Source: Schistosoma mansoni (taxonomy: Eukaryota; Platyhelminthes; Trematoda; Strigeidida; Schistosomatidae). Taken from it: a DNA stretch of 64,000 bases. Below, one piece after another: positions 12,401-22,400 of this stretch (the first letter of the stretch is position 1; the number at the start of each line of letters is the position of its first letter). The notes beneath the pieces were generated by a model that saw nothing but the letters and a program-made list of their open reading frames with translations, ran no database searches and had not been told where the DNA came from. The stretch covers positions 26,665,951-26,729,950 of the forward strand of contig NC_031502.1 of assembly GCF_000237925.1 (NCBI RefSeq). Reading direction: 5' to 3'. A program made the translations under genes and the position numbers.

Positions 12401-15400
12401 CTCCGTGGTGTAGTCCGGTGAGGTCCATGTAGCTTTGTGTAAGAATATTGTGCCACCTATGACTATTTTGTTGAGTGGATGCACATGGATTTGCGAATTT
12501 CTCATCACCCTCATTCTCTCCTCTCAATCCTTTCCCATGATATCTTCGTATCCGGTGTAGTCCATCCCGAATTTGGCGTTTAGGTCTCCCTTTAGGATGG
12601 TCAGGTCTTTTCCTGGGCGCTTCGCTTCGATTGACTTCAGCCTCTCCTAAAACTGATCTTTATCGTCGTCATTGTTATCATTGTTGGGTGTGTAACACTG
12701 GATAACATTCATTGTGATTCCATTCTTCCTTGCTTTGAAGGATGCCTTAATGATTCTGGATCCATGAGATTCCCATCTTATAAGTGCATTTCATGCTTCT
12801 TTGAACAGCATCAGAGCAACTCCCTGCGTATGTGGAGCATTTACCTCTTCGTGACTAGAGTTCAGTAGCATCTCTCCGGTATCTAGCTTTTGCTGTCCAG
12901 TTTGGGTTTGATGTGTTCCACTTATTCTGAGCATCACCATGTGTCTCCTCATTTCCGCAGCTATTCGGTTGGTCCTCCCGGTCTCCTACATTGTCCGGAC
13001 ATTCTACGTACCTATAAAAATTGTTGCTCTGGTTGGTAGCAGGGGCATCGACATCGTGACTTCCGAAATATTTCGGCTTTCATCATTAGGCGTCATAATT
13101 TTTCTGAATGAAGATCCTTCAACTTATACAGTCTTTAAAACTGGTATTTTACCACTCATTTTCCTGAATAGGAATTCAGGGACTCCATTGCCCTCACATT
13201 TCTTTTCTATAATCTGTGCGATTTAAACCCCGAATCGCTCCAAGCTATCTCAAAAGCCAACTGTTGATGGGGTCAGTATTGGTTACTTGGAAGTAGTTGG
13301 CAAAAGATGGATCACCCAACATCGCTAAGTCACGAAGCTAAGTGGTTATCTCAAAAAGCCAACTGACTTAACCTACCAGTTTTAAGAACTACGCTTCATG
13401 TTGGATATTATCTATCGACCTCTTGAAATAAGTTTATTTATAAACTTGACATAGTATGTATACCTGTTTATTAACATTCGGGAACTATTTCAGACATTCC
13501 AATTGTGTAGTGTTTAAATTACTTAGGGAATATAAAAGACTCTTTTTTCAGATAGCTGAACGAGGTTTTTACGCTATTCAACGTACTAATACTTGGAGTC
13601 AGTTGACCAACCAATAAAAGTTTATCACTATGGGGTTGTGGAGATTGTTAAGTTTTTTATTGAGATCAAGAATCGATTGATATCAGACCACCATTAAAAA
13701 CCTGGCAACACTGGACGGTCATTTCGTCCTAGTATGGGACTCCTTAGCAGTGTGTATCCACATCAATCGATTCATGATCGCAATCAAGAACTTAACAATC
13801 TCCATAACCTCATACTGATAATTATAATGTGCTCACTAATGACTAGCTTCGCGAGGGGATTCTCGGAGTTCTAGTGAGAAGCCATGACCAGTGGAGCTAA
13901 TTCGTGTCAGTCAGAGACAGGTATCTACCTCAGACGATCGAAAATGGTCGCGCAATTTCGTGGGTTGGTTGAAGTTGGCTCAGTGGTTTTGAGGTTAAGC
14001 GTTCGCGCAAGACCGAAGGTCCTTGGTTCGAATCCCTCTAAGTTTTGAGAAATTCTTACACAGGCCGTCTGTAAGCTCTTCAATCGAATTAAGTTAACTG
14101 TTTCTCCATTTAGTTTTTCAGCTTCACAAAAAGCAATAACTATGATGGCGATGGATCCGAATTGTGAAGTGTTGGTGGTAGGTGCACGCTTTGGGCTAAT
14201 TGAAATACTAAGACCTGACTCGCTACTCACTTGCATACAGCGGTTCTCAGTGTTCAATCCATCCATATCCAACGATTCGACAAATACTTGTTTGACAGGT
14301 TTATGCTTGATACCTCGCCCTGATTGGTTATCCAATACCGTTGGAATAGAATCAGTTGATGCTAAAACTTCATCCAATTCCGATCACTATACAGATCAAA
14401 ATGGGGGTTTGAACTCTTCTAATCCTCGGACATGTTTTATTGAACCATTCAAATCCCACTTTGGTTGGAGGCTTGATGATACAGTGTGTGTCCGCATACC
14501 TGGATTAGCAGAGGTAAGTTAAAATTACTGTGTTTCCTCTTAAAAACACAATTCCGTGGGCAACAAGCTATCTAGTAGTAGGATAGCAATATATTTCTAC
14601 CTTTCCGTTATAACGTTAGGATCAGCCAATAAAATAATTAGATAATTGGTGAATTATAGATCAGAGGGGGTTTTGTGGAGAATTTAATATTTTCACAGTG
14701 AAATCATGAGTCAANNNNNNNNNNNNNNNNNNNNNNNNNNNNNNNNNNNNNNNNNNNNNNNNNNNNNNNNNNNNNNNNNNNNNNNNNNNNNNNNNNNNNN
14801 NNNNNNNNNNNNNNNNNNNNNNNNNNNNNNNNNNNNNNNNNNNNNNNNNNNNNNNNNNNNNNNNNNNNNNNNNNNNNNNNNNNNNNNNNNNNNNNNNNNN
14901 NNNNNNNNNNNNNNCTCCACAAAACCCCCTCTGATCTATAATCATATGCTCACTAGTGACTGACTTCAAGAGATATTTCCTTGAGTTCTAGTGGGAAGCA
15001 GTGGCCAGTGGAGTTCTACCAAGTCTGTTGTAGAGATATCAGCCCACTGAAGACAATTGGTGAACGGTCGCTCAAAATCGTGAATTGGTTGACATTAACA
15101 CCATCGGATGCCGGCTCAGTGGTCCACCGGTTAAGGGCTCTGGCTCGGGACTGGTAGGTCCTGGGTTCGAATCTCGCGAGTGCGGGATCGTGGATGCGCA
15201 CTGCTGAGGAGTCCCATAGTAGGACGAAATAGCCGTCCAGTGTTTCCAGGTTTTCCATGGTGGTCTAGCTTCAATTGACTCATGATTTCAACTGTGAAAA
15301 TTGGTGATTAATTGATATTGCCGAACAGACAAGTGTTAGACTTGTAACCTATTCCAAAATTTCTGCCAAAATAAATTTCAGAGGACAGAATGACTGCTCC

Positions 15401-16423
15401 ATTAACTACGAATGTACAGCAGATATATAGAACTGTCACGATGCTCACAAATACAAATTAATTAATAACCAGATAATTCATATACAATAAAGTATCAAAA
15501 TGGTTTTAAAGCAAACGATTCTACATCTCTAATCACCTTATTACTTTCTAACTATTGCATCTAATTATAGCGGTTGTGAAGTACAGTATTTTTTGCTTTT
15601 CAACATAGTTTGTGTTTAATTTGATAAATCATCAAACGGAGGTCACTTAAAGCTGAAGTCTCATTTTTCTAGTATTGATTTTTAGTGGGCTATAGTCTGT
15701 GAAACATAATATCATTCTTGTGTTCAGCTGACAAAGGACTGATTACTAATCTTCATGTGCTAAAGCTGTGGTAAAACCCATAGTCTACTAATTTACTAGC
15801 CATAAAATTAAAGATTTATGACATGTTTTCACTTGTTCAGATAAGTGATTCGGTTATTTTTTTCATCCATATACATATTATGTGAATAAATTTGTGGATT
15901 CTCAGATAGTACGTACTACTAAACAGTTCTCTGAAACGTGTGGTTCAGCCGTCTCTTTATTTATTCACTGATTAGCAAGAAAGGACGATTTGTCTTCACA
16001 CTCACCTTGTGAAGACATATAGTCTTCTTTATGAGCCGCATGTGTAATAGTAATAACAATATTTGTCTCATTTCTATATAAGAGATGTGAAGCAATCATC
16101 TATACACTATGATAACCCTTCATATTGTATTTTGAAGCTAGTTAAAAAAGCTTCATTTTTCAATATATACATTTGTGGAAAACATACACCACTTTTGTCC
16201 TATTCTGTACTGTTTTCTTTGACAGAGGTCGAATATTTCTTCAGAAGAAGCAAGCATCTTTATGGATGATTTCTACCCTGTTTCAGGTATGAGCCAAATA
16301 AAACTTGACAGCTTGGGAAGTGAAGAGCATAAAGTTTTAAGACAAGAAATTGATCGCGTTGCTGCATCCAATCGTGAGCTGCTTCGAAGACTTGTCAATT
16401 TTGAATTGAGATCGTCAGTGTGA
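6436..16423 (+). CDS. WDR18: WDR18 / Ipi3 homologue (ribosome biogenesis WD-repeat protein)
   Basis: Seven exons join to 478 codons (477 aa): 6436-6633, 6671-6781, 6814-7146, 9728-9883, 13552-13597, 14122-14513, 16226-16423. All junctions are GT-AG and phases agree. A TGA stop lies 6 nt before the ATG in frame. The protein follows human WDR18 (about 430 aa) from end to end: an N-terminal IVWD-type strand, beta-propeller repeats (GLVSAFIFTPDGNYIIIA; GFLACWSLGSL; DDIVVVGGSQGLKIY; NLFCGGNEGLLY; ITMMAMDPNCEVLVVGA), and a C-terminal helix (HKVLRQEIDRVAASNRELLR) at the place of the WDR18/Ipi3 coiled coil. In other eukaryotes WDR18 works with PELP1 and TEX10 (yeast Rix1 complex) in ITS2 processing and 60S maturation in the nucleus. 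Introns 1 and 2 are only 37 and 32 nt; introns 3 to 6 are long and full of retroelements. No AATAAA was found close after the stop. Confidence 0.9.
7900..8990 (-). mobile_element. RTE-type LINE reverse-transcriptase fragment in WDR18 intron 3
   Basis: Reading the - strand gives RTE reverse-transcriptase pieces in family order: FLFDFAIDDVQETALID (around 8750-8690), the catalytic box as YPDDTALL in place of YADD (about 8630-8655), RRYGMWFAPSKCEVL, VKGQIYNASVGAVSI and CETYPLLADDVKR, then a C-terminal block with MTWYRGMKGSC (about 8020-8050). Frames change several times. It is an old, 5'-truncated copy inserted antisense to the gene. Confidence 0.75.
9060..9425. other. Unexplained GC-richer block with a 122-codon open frame
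   Basis: This block in intron 3 is clearly less AT-rich than its surroundings. On the + strand a frame is open from 9075 to 9443, without an ATG at its start (first codon GTG). The peptide (MTRAHISSPKGAAVLYTATP inside it) matches no family I recognise. It ends in a short (TA)n run at about 9428-9442. It directly follows the RTE fragment and may be part of another repeat; I do not call it a gene. Confidence 0.4.
11680..12170 (+). mobile_element. RTE LINE endonuclease fragment (same family as 30-34 kb)
   Basis: The + strand carries, in broken frames, the endonuclease segment that is intact at 32.0-33.1 kb: a piece corresponding to LLDWIPVDSRLCAVRLN near 11685, VIIVAGDFDV near 11851-11882 (intact copy VIVAGDFNAQ), RTERHLG near 11905, and WTLIMP near 12130 (intact copy LDSDHALV). 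Several stops are visible, so it is dead. It sits in WDR18 intron 4, in sense orientation. Confidence 0.75.
12170..13070 (-). mobile_element. Second RTE-family endonuclease fragment, antisense
   Basis: The - strand encodes, with frame breaks, the endonuclease of a different RTE family: NVRTM.ETGRTNRIAAEMRR near 13000-12940, MNVIQCYTPNNDNNDDDKDQ near 12720-12655, DLTILKGDLNAKFGMDYTGY near 12610-12550, KATWTSPDYTTENQIGHICI near 12440-12380, and a trailing ALQRFNTTFHRHTDKLIEFK near 12250-12190. From memory this resembles the schistosome SR2/SjR2-type RTE element; that name is untested. It abuts the + strand fragment at 12170 tail to tail. Confidence 0.75.
13552..13597 (+). CDS. WDR18: WDR18 micro-exon (exon 5, 46 nt)
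   Basis: A TTTTTTCAG acceptor precedes 46 nt encoding IAERGFYAIQRTNTW plus one base, and a GTCAGT donor follows. The exon is required by phase: exon 4 ends in phase 0 at 9883 (GTAAG donor), while the acceptor at 14121 leaves two bases before the first full codon. This exon supplies exactly the missing base and produces the joined sequence TNTW-TSQKAITMM. It fills the stretch where human WDR18 has a linker between two propeller blades. Confidence 0.75.
13621..13775 (-). mobile_element. Hammerhead SINE, 3' half, antisense
   Basis: On the - strand this starts just after where the tRNA-like B box would lie, runs through a hammerhead-type motif (13709-13752) and ends in the family's 3' sequence (AATGGTGGTCT, then CTCCACAACCCC). 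The 5' half, including both tRNA-like boxes, is missing. It lies in WDR18 intron 5. Confidence 0.75.
13709..13752 (-). ncRNA. Degenerate hammerhead ribozyme motif
   Basis: The - strand gives CACTG, CTAAGGA, a GTCC/GGAC stem II, GAAA, then GTC before CAGTG. Stem I pairs and stem III can form three pairs. The core is CTAAGGA instead of CTGANGA, so the essential G5 is an A, and it is probably inactive. Confidence 0.7.
13791..14050 (+). mobile_element. Hammerhead SINE, 5' half with tRNA-like A and B boxes
   Basis: This begins with the head sequence shared with the copies at 14.9 and 49.9 kb (GTGCTCACTAATGACTAGC), has an A-box-like TGGCTCAGTGGTT near 13976 and a B box GGTTCGAATCCC at 14025-14036, and stops before the hammerhead. 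It lies next to the antisense 3' half of the same family. Confidence 0.75.
14650..14714 (-). mobile_element. 3' end of an antisense hammerhead SINE running into the gap
   Basis: The reverse complement reads TTGACTCATGATTTCA, then CTCCACAAAACCCCCTCTGA, which is the 3' part of the same SINE as seen at 15275-15300. Its body would lie inside the run of Ns. Confidence 0.65.
14715..14914. other. Assembly gap (exactly 200 N)
   Basis: The gap is 200 Ns, a placeholder length, so the true size is unknown. It is flanked by 28-nt perfect inverted arms (about 14654-14681 and 14915-14942), both from SINE sequence. It lies in WDR18 intron 6, so no coding exon of the model is lost. Confidence 0.95.
14915..15310 (+). 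mobile_element. Full-length hammerhead SINE in WDR18 intron 6
   Basis: This is the most complete copy: head (CTCACTAGTGACTGACTTC), A-box-like region (GGCTCAGTGGTCCACCGG, near 15113), B box GGTTCGAATC at 15164-15173, hammerhead at 15199-15242, and the 3' part (CCATGGTGGTCTAG, then GACTCATGATTTCA). It is in the same orientation as the host gene, so the ribozyme is transcribed in the pre-mRNA. The family matches what is known of Sm-alpha retroposons of schistosomes: a tRNA-like promoter plus a hammerhead. Confidence 0.85.
15199..15242 (+). ncRNA. Hammerhead ribozyme with intact catalytic core
   Basis: The order is CACTG (stem I), CTGAGGA (fits CUGANGA), GTCC...GGAC (stem II with a short loop), GAAA, then GTC as cleavage triplet at 15235-15237, and CAGTG closing stem I with five pairs. 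Stem III is the weak point: only A-U plus a U-G wobble form before an AGCC loop. The predicted cut falls after C15237. Confidence 0.75.
15311..16225. other. Remainder of WDR18 intron 6
   Basis: AT-rich intron sequence up to the GACAG acceptor at 16225. I see no further element. Confidence 0.5.
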
Positions 16424-19400
16424 TTTTTTGTAAGATGCACAAAATACACTCTTTTCCATGAAAAAAACGTAGCATTTAGTTGTGATGTTTTCATTCTGTC
16501 GTAATTACTTGACTTCGTGCATATGCTTGGTATCTTCAGTATCAAGGATCTGTTTGAATCTAGATGTATGCTACGATAAATAGATTGCGTTAAAACACAG
16601 TCTAGGTTTTAACTCTGTACTTTGCGAACCATCATAAATCAATAACAGACATAAAAAGTGGGAAAATCACCTCTTTAGCTTCAAACATTCTATTTTCTTT
16701 CAAATCGATTCTGTCCATCGGGTTTTTATACTATAACACCGGTTTAAACTTGCTCTATAAATGTTATTGCAGCAACTTCTATATAAAGCATTATCTTTTT
16801 ACTTTACGGTTGCTTTATCATGACTAGTTGGAGTACTGGTGATCACATGTTCCGAGATGGCGACAACACCTCCACATTTATTCCGTTTTGCTTCGTCTTC
16901 TCCCATAATCGGTCACATTCACTATCGTCAATTTATGAACTCTTTAAACAACTAGAAATGAGTGTTAAACCCATTTCCAGTTTATTTGTCTGTAAAAACG
17001 TGGCTTCGGTGACCATTTTGATTCACTTGTCTACTATCCCAGTAGGATCATCAAATAGACTGACCTAATATAAACATATCCTCGGCTTTAGGTTACTTCT
17101 GGTCTTCTCAGTGTAAATATGATGTATTCTTTTATATAAATTGGCATAAAAATAATTTAAATGTAGGCTATCGAAACGTCTACACAATGATTGTTGATAA
17201 TGGCAATAACAAAGAATGAAAAAGCAGCTATGTTAGCCTTCACGTAGTAGGTGTTTAGGTTGATTAAAAAGCAGTTACTGTAAAGTTAGGTGTGAGTATC
17301 ACTGCTCTGCAAAGGGCAGAACTTTGGCTACTCATCCTAGGTGTCTGAAGAGATGAGATATTAACCTACCTAGTTTCTCAAATAGACCCTATGATCTAAC
17401 TGTCCCTATTTGACTGTACTTGTTTGTGCACTGATATGTGAAACTGTCTTCTTGAATGTGTGCATTTATCTCGCAAATTACAATTGAGTTGAAATAGTTT
17501 CAATCAGATTCACGTTTTTCATGTATGAAGTTCACTTTAAAACGTGGTGTTCACGTGATCGTCTTTTGGAGATAACAAACAGTGGGACCACAGATATAAT
17601 GTTTGGATTAGAAGACAAACGTACAGTTCCATTTGTATACTCTGTACTGAATCTTCAACATACTGTTCTTAAAATCTTTTCTTATGTCTATGATCTTAAA
17701 CCTGAGTGGCTGTGGCAACTTGAAAATTAGCCTATTTATCCAACTTTCCAATAAACATTTGCGTCATTGGTTTTGAACATTTTGATTCGAAAACTAGAGA
17801 CTATTTTCCGTCAAAAATTAATAAATTAATATTGGCGTCCAAAAAATACTGATATTTTTTGTCTCATAAAAGTAGTCATTAGATTCAGATAATGCCATGG
17901 TGAAGACAAAGTTTATCAGAGCTATGTAATCTAATAGCACAATACATTTCGAATAATCTGGTCACAAACTTATTTACCAAGACATTTGTAACTAAAAACA
18001 CAAAGTTCAAACTAGCAGATCATAAAAAACAAAGTTATTAAACACACCACTCTGAATAATAAATCAATACTACCTGGCCAGTTTGGTTGAACTTCGTCTA
18101 TTCATAACAGTATCAAAGGAATTAACTAAGTTTATAAAATTCAGTTGTCATAAAACTATATCCAGAAATAGACCCATAGGGCTTATGTTGTTTTCCAAAA
18201 TGAAGGATAAACACTTCTGGAGAGACTGTCAACTAAGATAGAATTCCAATATTTTACCAGGTAGAACCAGTCGGCTGGCAAGTGGATTGAATTAGTCGAC
18301 CTTCTTCAACCGAATGATTAGGCATTCACATTTTTAAAAAGAAATATTTATTTGAAATCTCTGCATAAATATAAATACGTTACATTGAAACAGTAATTTA
18401 TCAATAAATTACTGTATGTTGATATCACTCCTTGGAACCGTTGAAAAAATGAAAGTCAGGCCTACGTGATAAATAGTGCTAACTGGAGAAAGCTTTCTAT
18501 GTTGTTCGTGTGGTAGATACTTCCATTTAGTTTCGATATTAGCCGGAGTCACTATCACAGACACTGAGTTTTGGTGAGTCTCTATCGTTAACACTAGCTG
18601 AACAAAACGTTCTTAAATTATTCAAATGCATTAGGATATATGTTTAACGAAATCACGATAATTGTAGCGCAGTTAAGTAGTCAAAGAAGTTTATTCGCGT
18701 GACTAAATGTAGTTAAACTTGGTTGGAAAATTATTGCATAGATTTGAAAAAATTCACCAACAGAACTATCTTTGTTCCCGATGAGCAAGGTTATTGAATT
18801 GAGTTTGTAGCATTGTTTGGAATTAAAAATTTGGTTGGAAGTCGACCCATTTATGTCTTAGCATGTACATTTTTTCATGAGACTAACTTTTATTTGAAAT
18901 AAGGGTTAATAAGTCATGAAATCTGTGTAAGTTGTGTTTAGTGTTTTCAAAATGGTCACGTGGTCAGGTTTTCAAACAATTATCGGACAACATCAGGTAG
19001 CGAATTGCATTAAGCTACAAAATGTTTTATATAATGGAAAATACAATAAAGTACGATTAAAGAATCTATCACATTATAATTATTCAGGACAACAATTTTT
19101 GACTTGTAGCACTTAGTACACAAACATGGTTATGCTAAAGTGTTCACTAATTCTTCTTAAGTTACTTAATAGGGTAATTGGCGGCATAGGTAATGTTACT
19201 TAGTTTGTTACAAGAAATATAAGTTTGTGTGCATGTATGTGTGTGAAGAAAAATCTGAAGATGCTTTAATAAACATAACTTGGTAAATCAGCAAAGGAAT
19301 TGTTACTTCCAAAAAATGTTTAAAAATCCCCGTCATATTAAAACACTAATATATAGATGAAGCATATTCTTTTTAATAAATTCTCTTCAGGTTGTAAAAT

Positions 19401-22400
19401 TATTTATCTTAATTCATAAGCCAAAAGAGATCAGGTTTAAGGCATTATGCATTTAAATTTACAATTGCTTGTAAAATAGAATAAGATTGTTAATGTTGGG
19501 ATGACTAACATGAAATGTTAACTTGAATGAGGTTATGTGATAACTGAAAATTTGAGATTAATAATCAGCATTAATATGAGTCTATCAGGGTGAGAGAAAT
19601 AACGTTTCAAAAATCTTTTCACTTAAAATGGTTTGATTTTAATTCAAAGCTTACATCTGAAGAACAATTAAAATATATCGTTTGAGAAACCAAGTCAGTT
19701 TCTACTACTTGGTAATGTTAGTTTATTAGGTTCTGAACGAGAGAGAACACTGGAATACTACTTCTATTTAGCCTATGATTTCTCAACACTGCGCAATCTC
19801 ATTTCCATCTGAGACCCATAGGATCATTCTTCTATGAAGACAATCCATTTTTTTACTACTCTTTAATCAAAGTTGATCCAATATTGTTTCCACAGAAGCA
19901 GACTCACTTCTTTTATTGTAAAAATTGGCACTTACGCATAGTTTCGATGCTGGAAATAAATCAATTGAAAAATCGTCGAAGTAAAATTTCAGTTTAAAAT
20001 ATTCATATCACCGTTTTAGTACAAACAATTTCCAAACTGCTACGTATACTAACTGCCGATTCGTAGTAAAAAAAGTATGGTGTATATTCTGATTTGTTGA
20101 TCGGGTAGAATGTAGATATTAAATCATTACTTTATATCGTGGTCCACATTCGTCTAATATAACATTCAGGTTGTGTCTACAAAAGCTGTTCTTTCATTAA
20201 ATCTTAATTAGATTTCATGTAAGTCCTTTTATCTGATATAGTGATGATGTGTTATCAAATCGATAATTGTGGTGAATTTATAGAACAAGTTTGTACACGT
20301 TACGAATCCATAAACTGTTGAACTAATGTCTCACAATTAAATTAGTTAACCTAATTTTATTAGTTATCTCACCACGTATTTAATATGTAGTAAATAACCA
20401 TTATTGTGCTATTGTACATATTTATATCTTTGAATGAATGGTTGTTCATATTATTCTCTGAATAAAATTCTACTATTACGGCTTTCGTCTTGATAATATG
20501 AATTCAGATGCTATTTCTATCGAAGATTATTTTCGAGTAGCGATGTGTATCACTGATTGTAAACATTACGATAACATTTTAGACAGTTTATGTTTCCCAT
20601 AACTTTTTTACTAGTTATTACTTATAATTATTGTCCACTATCTACCATTACATCACGATACTCAAGGCCTATTATTATGCCTCGTTTAGTGTGACCCTAC
20701 TCAAAATCCCTGTTATAAATAGTCAACTTTTAGGGTCGATTTCTTCTTTCTAATTTCGGACAAATAAAGTGAAATGCATTCATCTTCTTGTAACGTTTAT
20801 GTATGAAAGGAGACGGAACTTGCAGTATGTTAGCTCCAGGATATATTCAATATTATTTCCGTTTATAGACTTTTACTATCGAACAATGCAGAGACATAAA
20901 CTATGATGGATTTATGAGGCAACCCTGTGAAGGTCAGACATTTACAAATTACTATCTATCTGTTTGACAATCTAGTAAGTCATCCTCATGATAAGAATTA
21001 TCATTATAGGTATGCATATAGCTTTAATATTCATTTTGAAGTTAATCTGGACAGTAAATGACTCCCATCACTCAGCAAATTTAATATAAAAACGGTGTTT
21101 ATCGAAGTTAAACTCTAATGGACAGTATGAACAAGTGAAAACCGTAGGAGAATCAAGTTATTAGTTAACTGAGCAGATTAAAATTTTATTGAAGGACGTA
21201 CTGCTTATGGCACTGTTTTTATTTTGGGTAGACAAGTCATGAAGCTCTCTCTCACGTATTGTAAAAAATTATCGATGATCAACTAAAACTTTGTTATGGT
21301 ATTTATTGGCTCGTAGAAAATGACCTATTGAGACTGATACATTGTAATTTCATGAGAATATAAGACATACAATCGTCTTTATCGATCTATATTAGCATTT
21401 TTTATTAGTATAGCCTATCTAGATTTTTAACCATTAATCACTTTACCTGCTCAACAAATATTTTTATTTTAATGTTGCATTCTCCCATGGTTTCAAAGAA
21501 TGGAAAAAGCTTATTATTCTCGTCTTCCTTCTGCAGAAACCCTTCTACAGCCAATGTTATTCAAAGGCTACCTTAATTAAGGTTGCTGAATATTGTAATT
21601 GACCGAATCTCGGTGTGTTCAGAAAGTACTTCTTGCTATGTTATGTATTACAAATCCCTTGGCTGAAGGTGTATGTATTCTGTCTAATGTCAGTTTCGAC
21701 ACCTCCCAAAAACTACTATGTATTTGACAAACGTCAGACACTTACTTTGTCTCGATTTCCTTGTTTTAATTTGGTTCATAAGAAATATTTCTTCTCGAAT
21801 CTCTCACTCGATAACTGTTATCGTCATAAACTGATAGTATGTATGAACACAGGAAAAACCGGGAGGTTGTTTTGTCTATGTTGGAAACTCATCAGGAGTG
21901 TGTCCGGAATATTTAAGTCTGGTAGAAAAGGCGATACATTCCGATCAATGACATAGAATTGATTTGTGATATAGGTTGATCTTCAGTTAATGCTAGCAGT
22001 GAATTATTATTCTATTATCGAATTCGTTGACTTCACTATAGCTGGAAATTCATCACAAAGCCAGCTTCTAATAGACCTATGTCTACTAGTTATTTATTAC
22101 TTAGTCGAGAATGAAACAATTAATGAATACCCTATGGTTCGCGATATATCATTCTATGATGTAAACTACCTTTAGGCTTTACGAATTTCGTAAAAAATAC
22201 AGCAAGTCTCATTAGTTGGTACACCGTGACTACTGTTGTTGCTCATATCAGTTGTTTTGTTTCGAAATGAACACTAAATTAACATCTTAACACAGATTGG
22301 TGAACTAGTTTTTATTCTCGGGATAAATCAGTTTAATTTTTAAAATCCCTACTGCCATTCGAACGAACTAGCTCGAAGCAGTTAACTAACACTTGGATTC

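Noticed and set aside
14025-14036. tRNA gene suggested by GGTTCGAATCCC B boxes (also at 15164 and 27120)
   Set aside because: No cloverleaf can be completed around them, and all belong to hammerhead SINE copies.
13925-14377. 150-codon open frame on the - strand
   Set aside because: It is the shadow of WDR18 exon 6 and the adjoining SINE; exon 6 on the + strand aligns with WDR18 and has proper splice sites.
21615-21956. 113-codon frame on the + strand
   Set aside because: It starts at GTG, has no recognised motif or splice context, and lies in AT-rich intergenic DNA.
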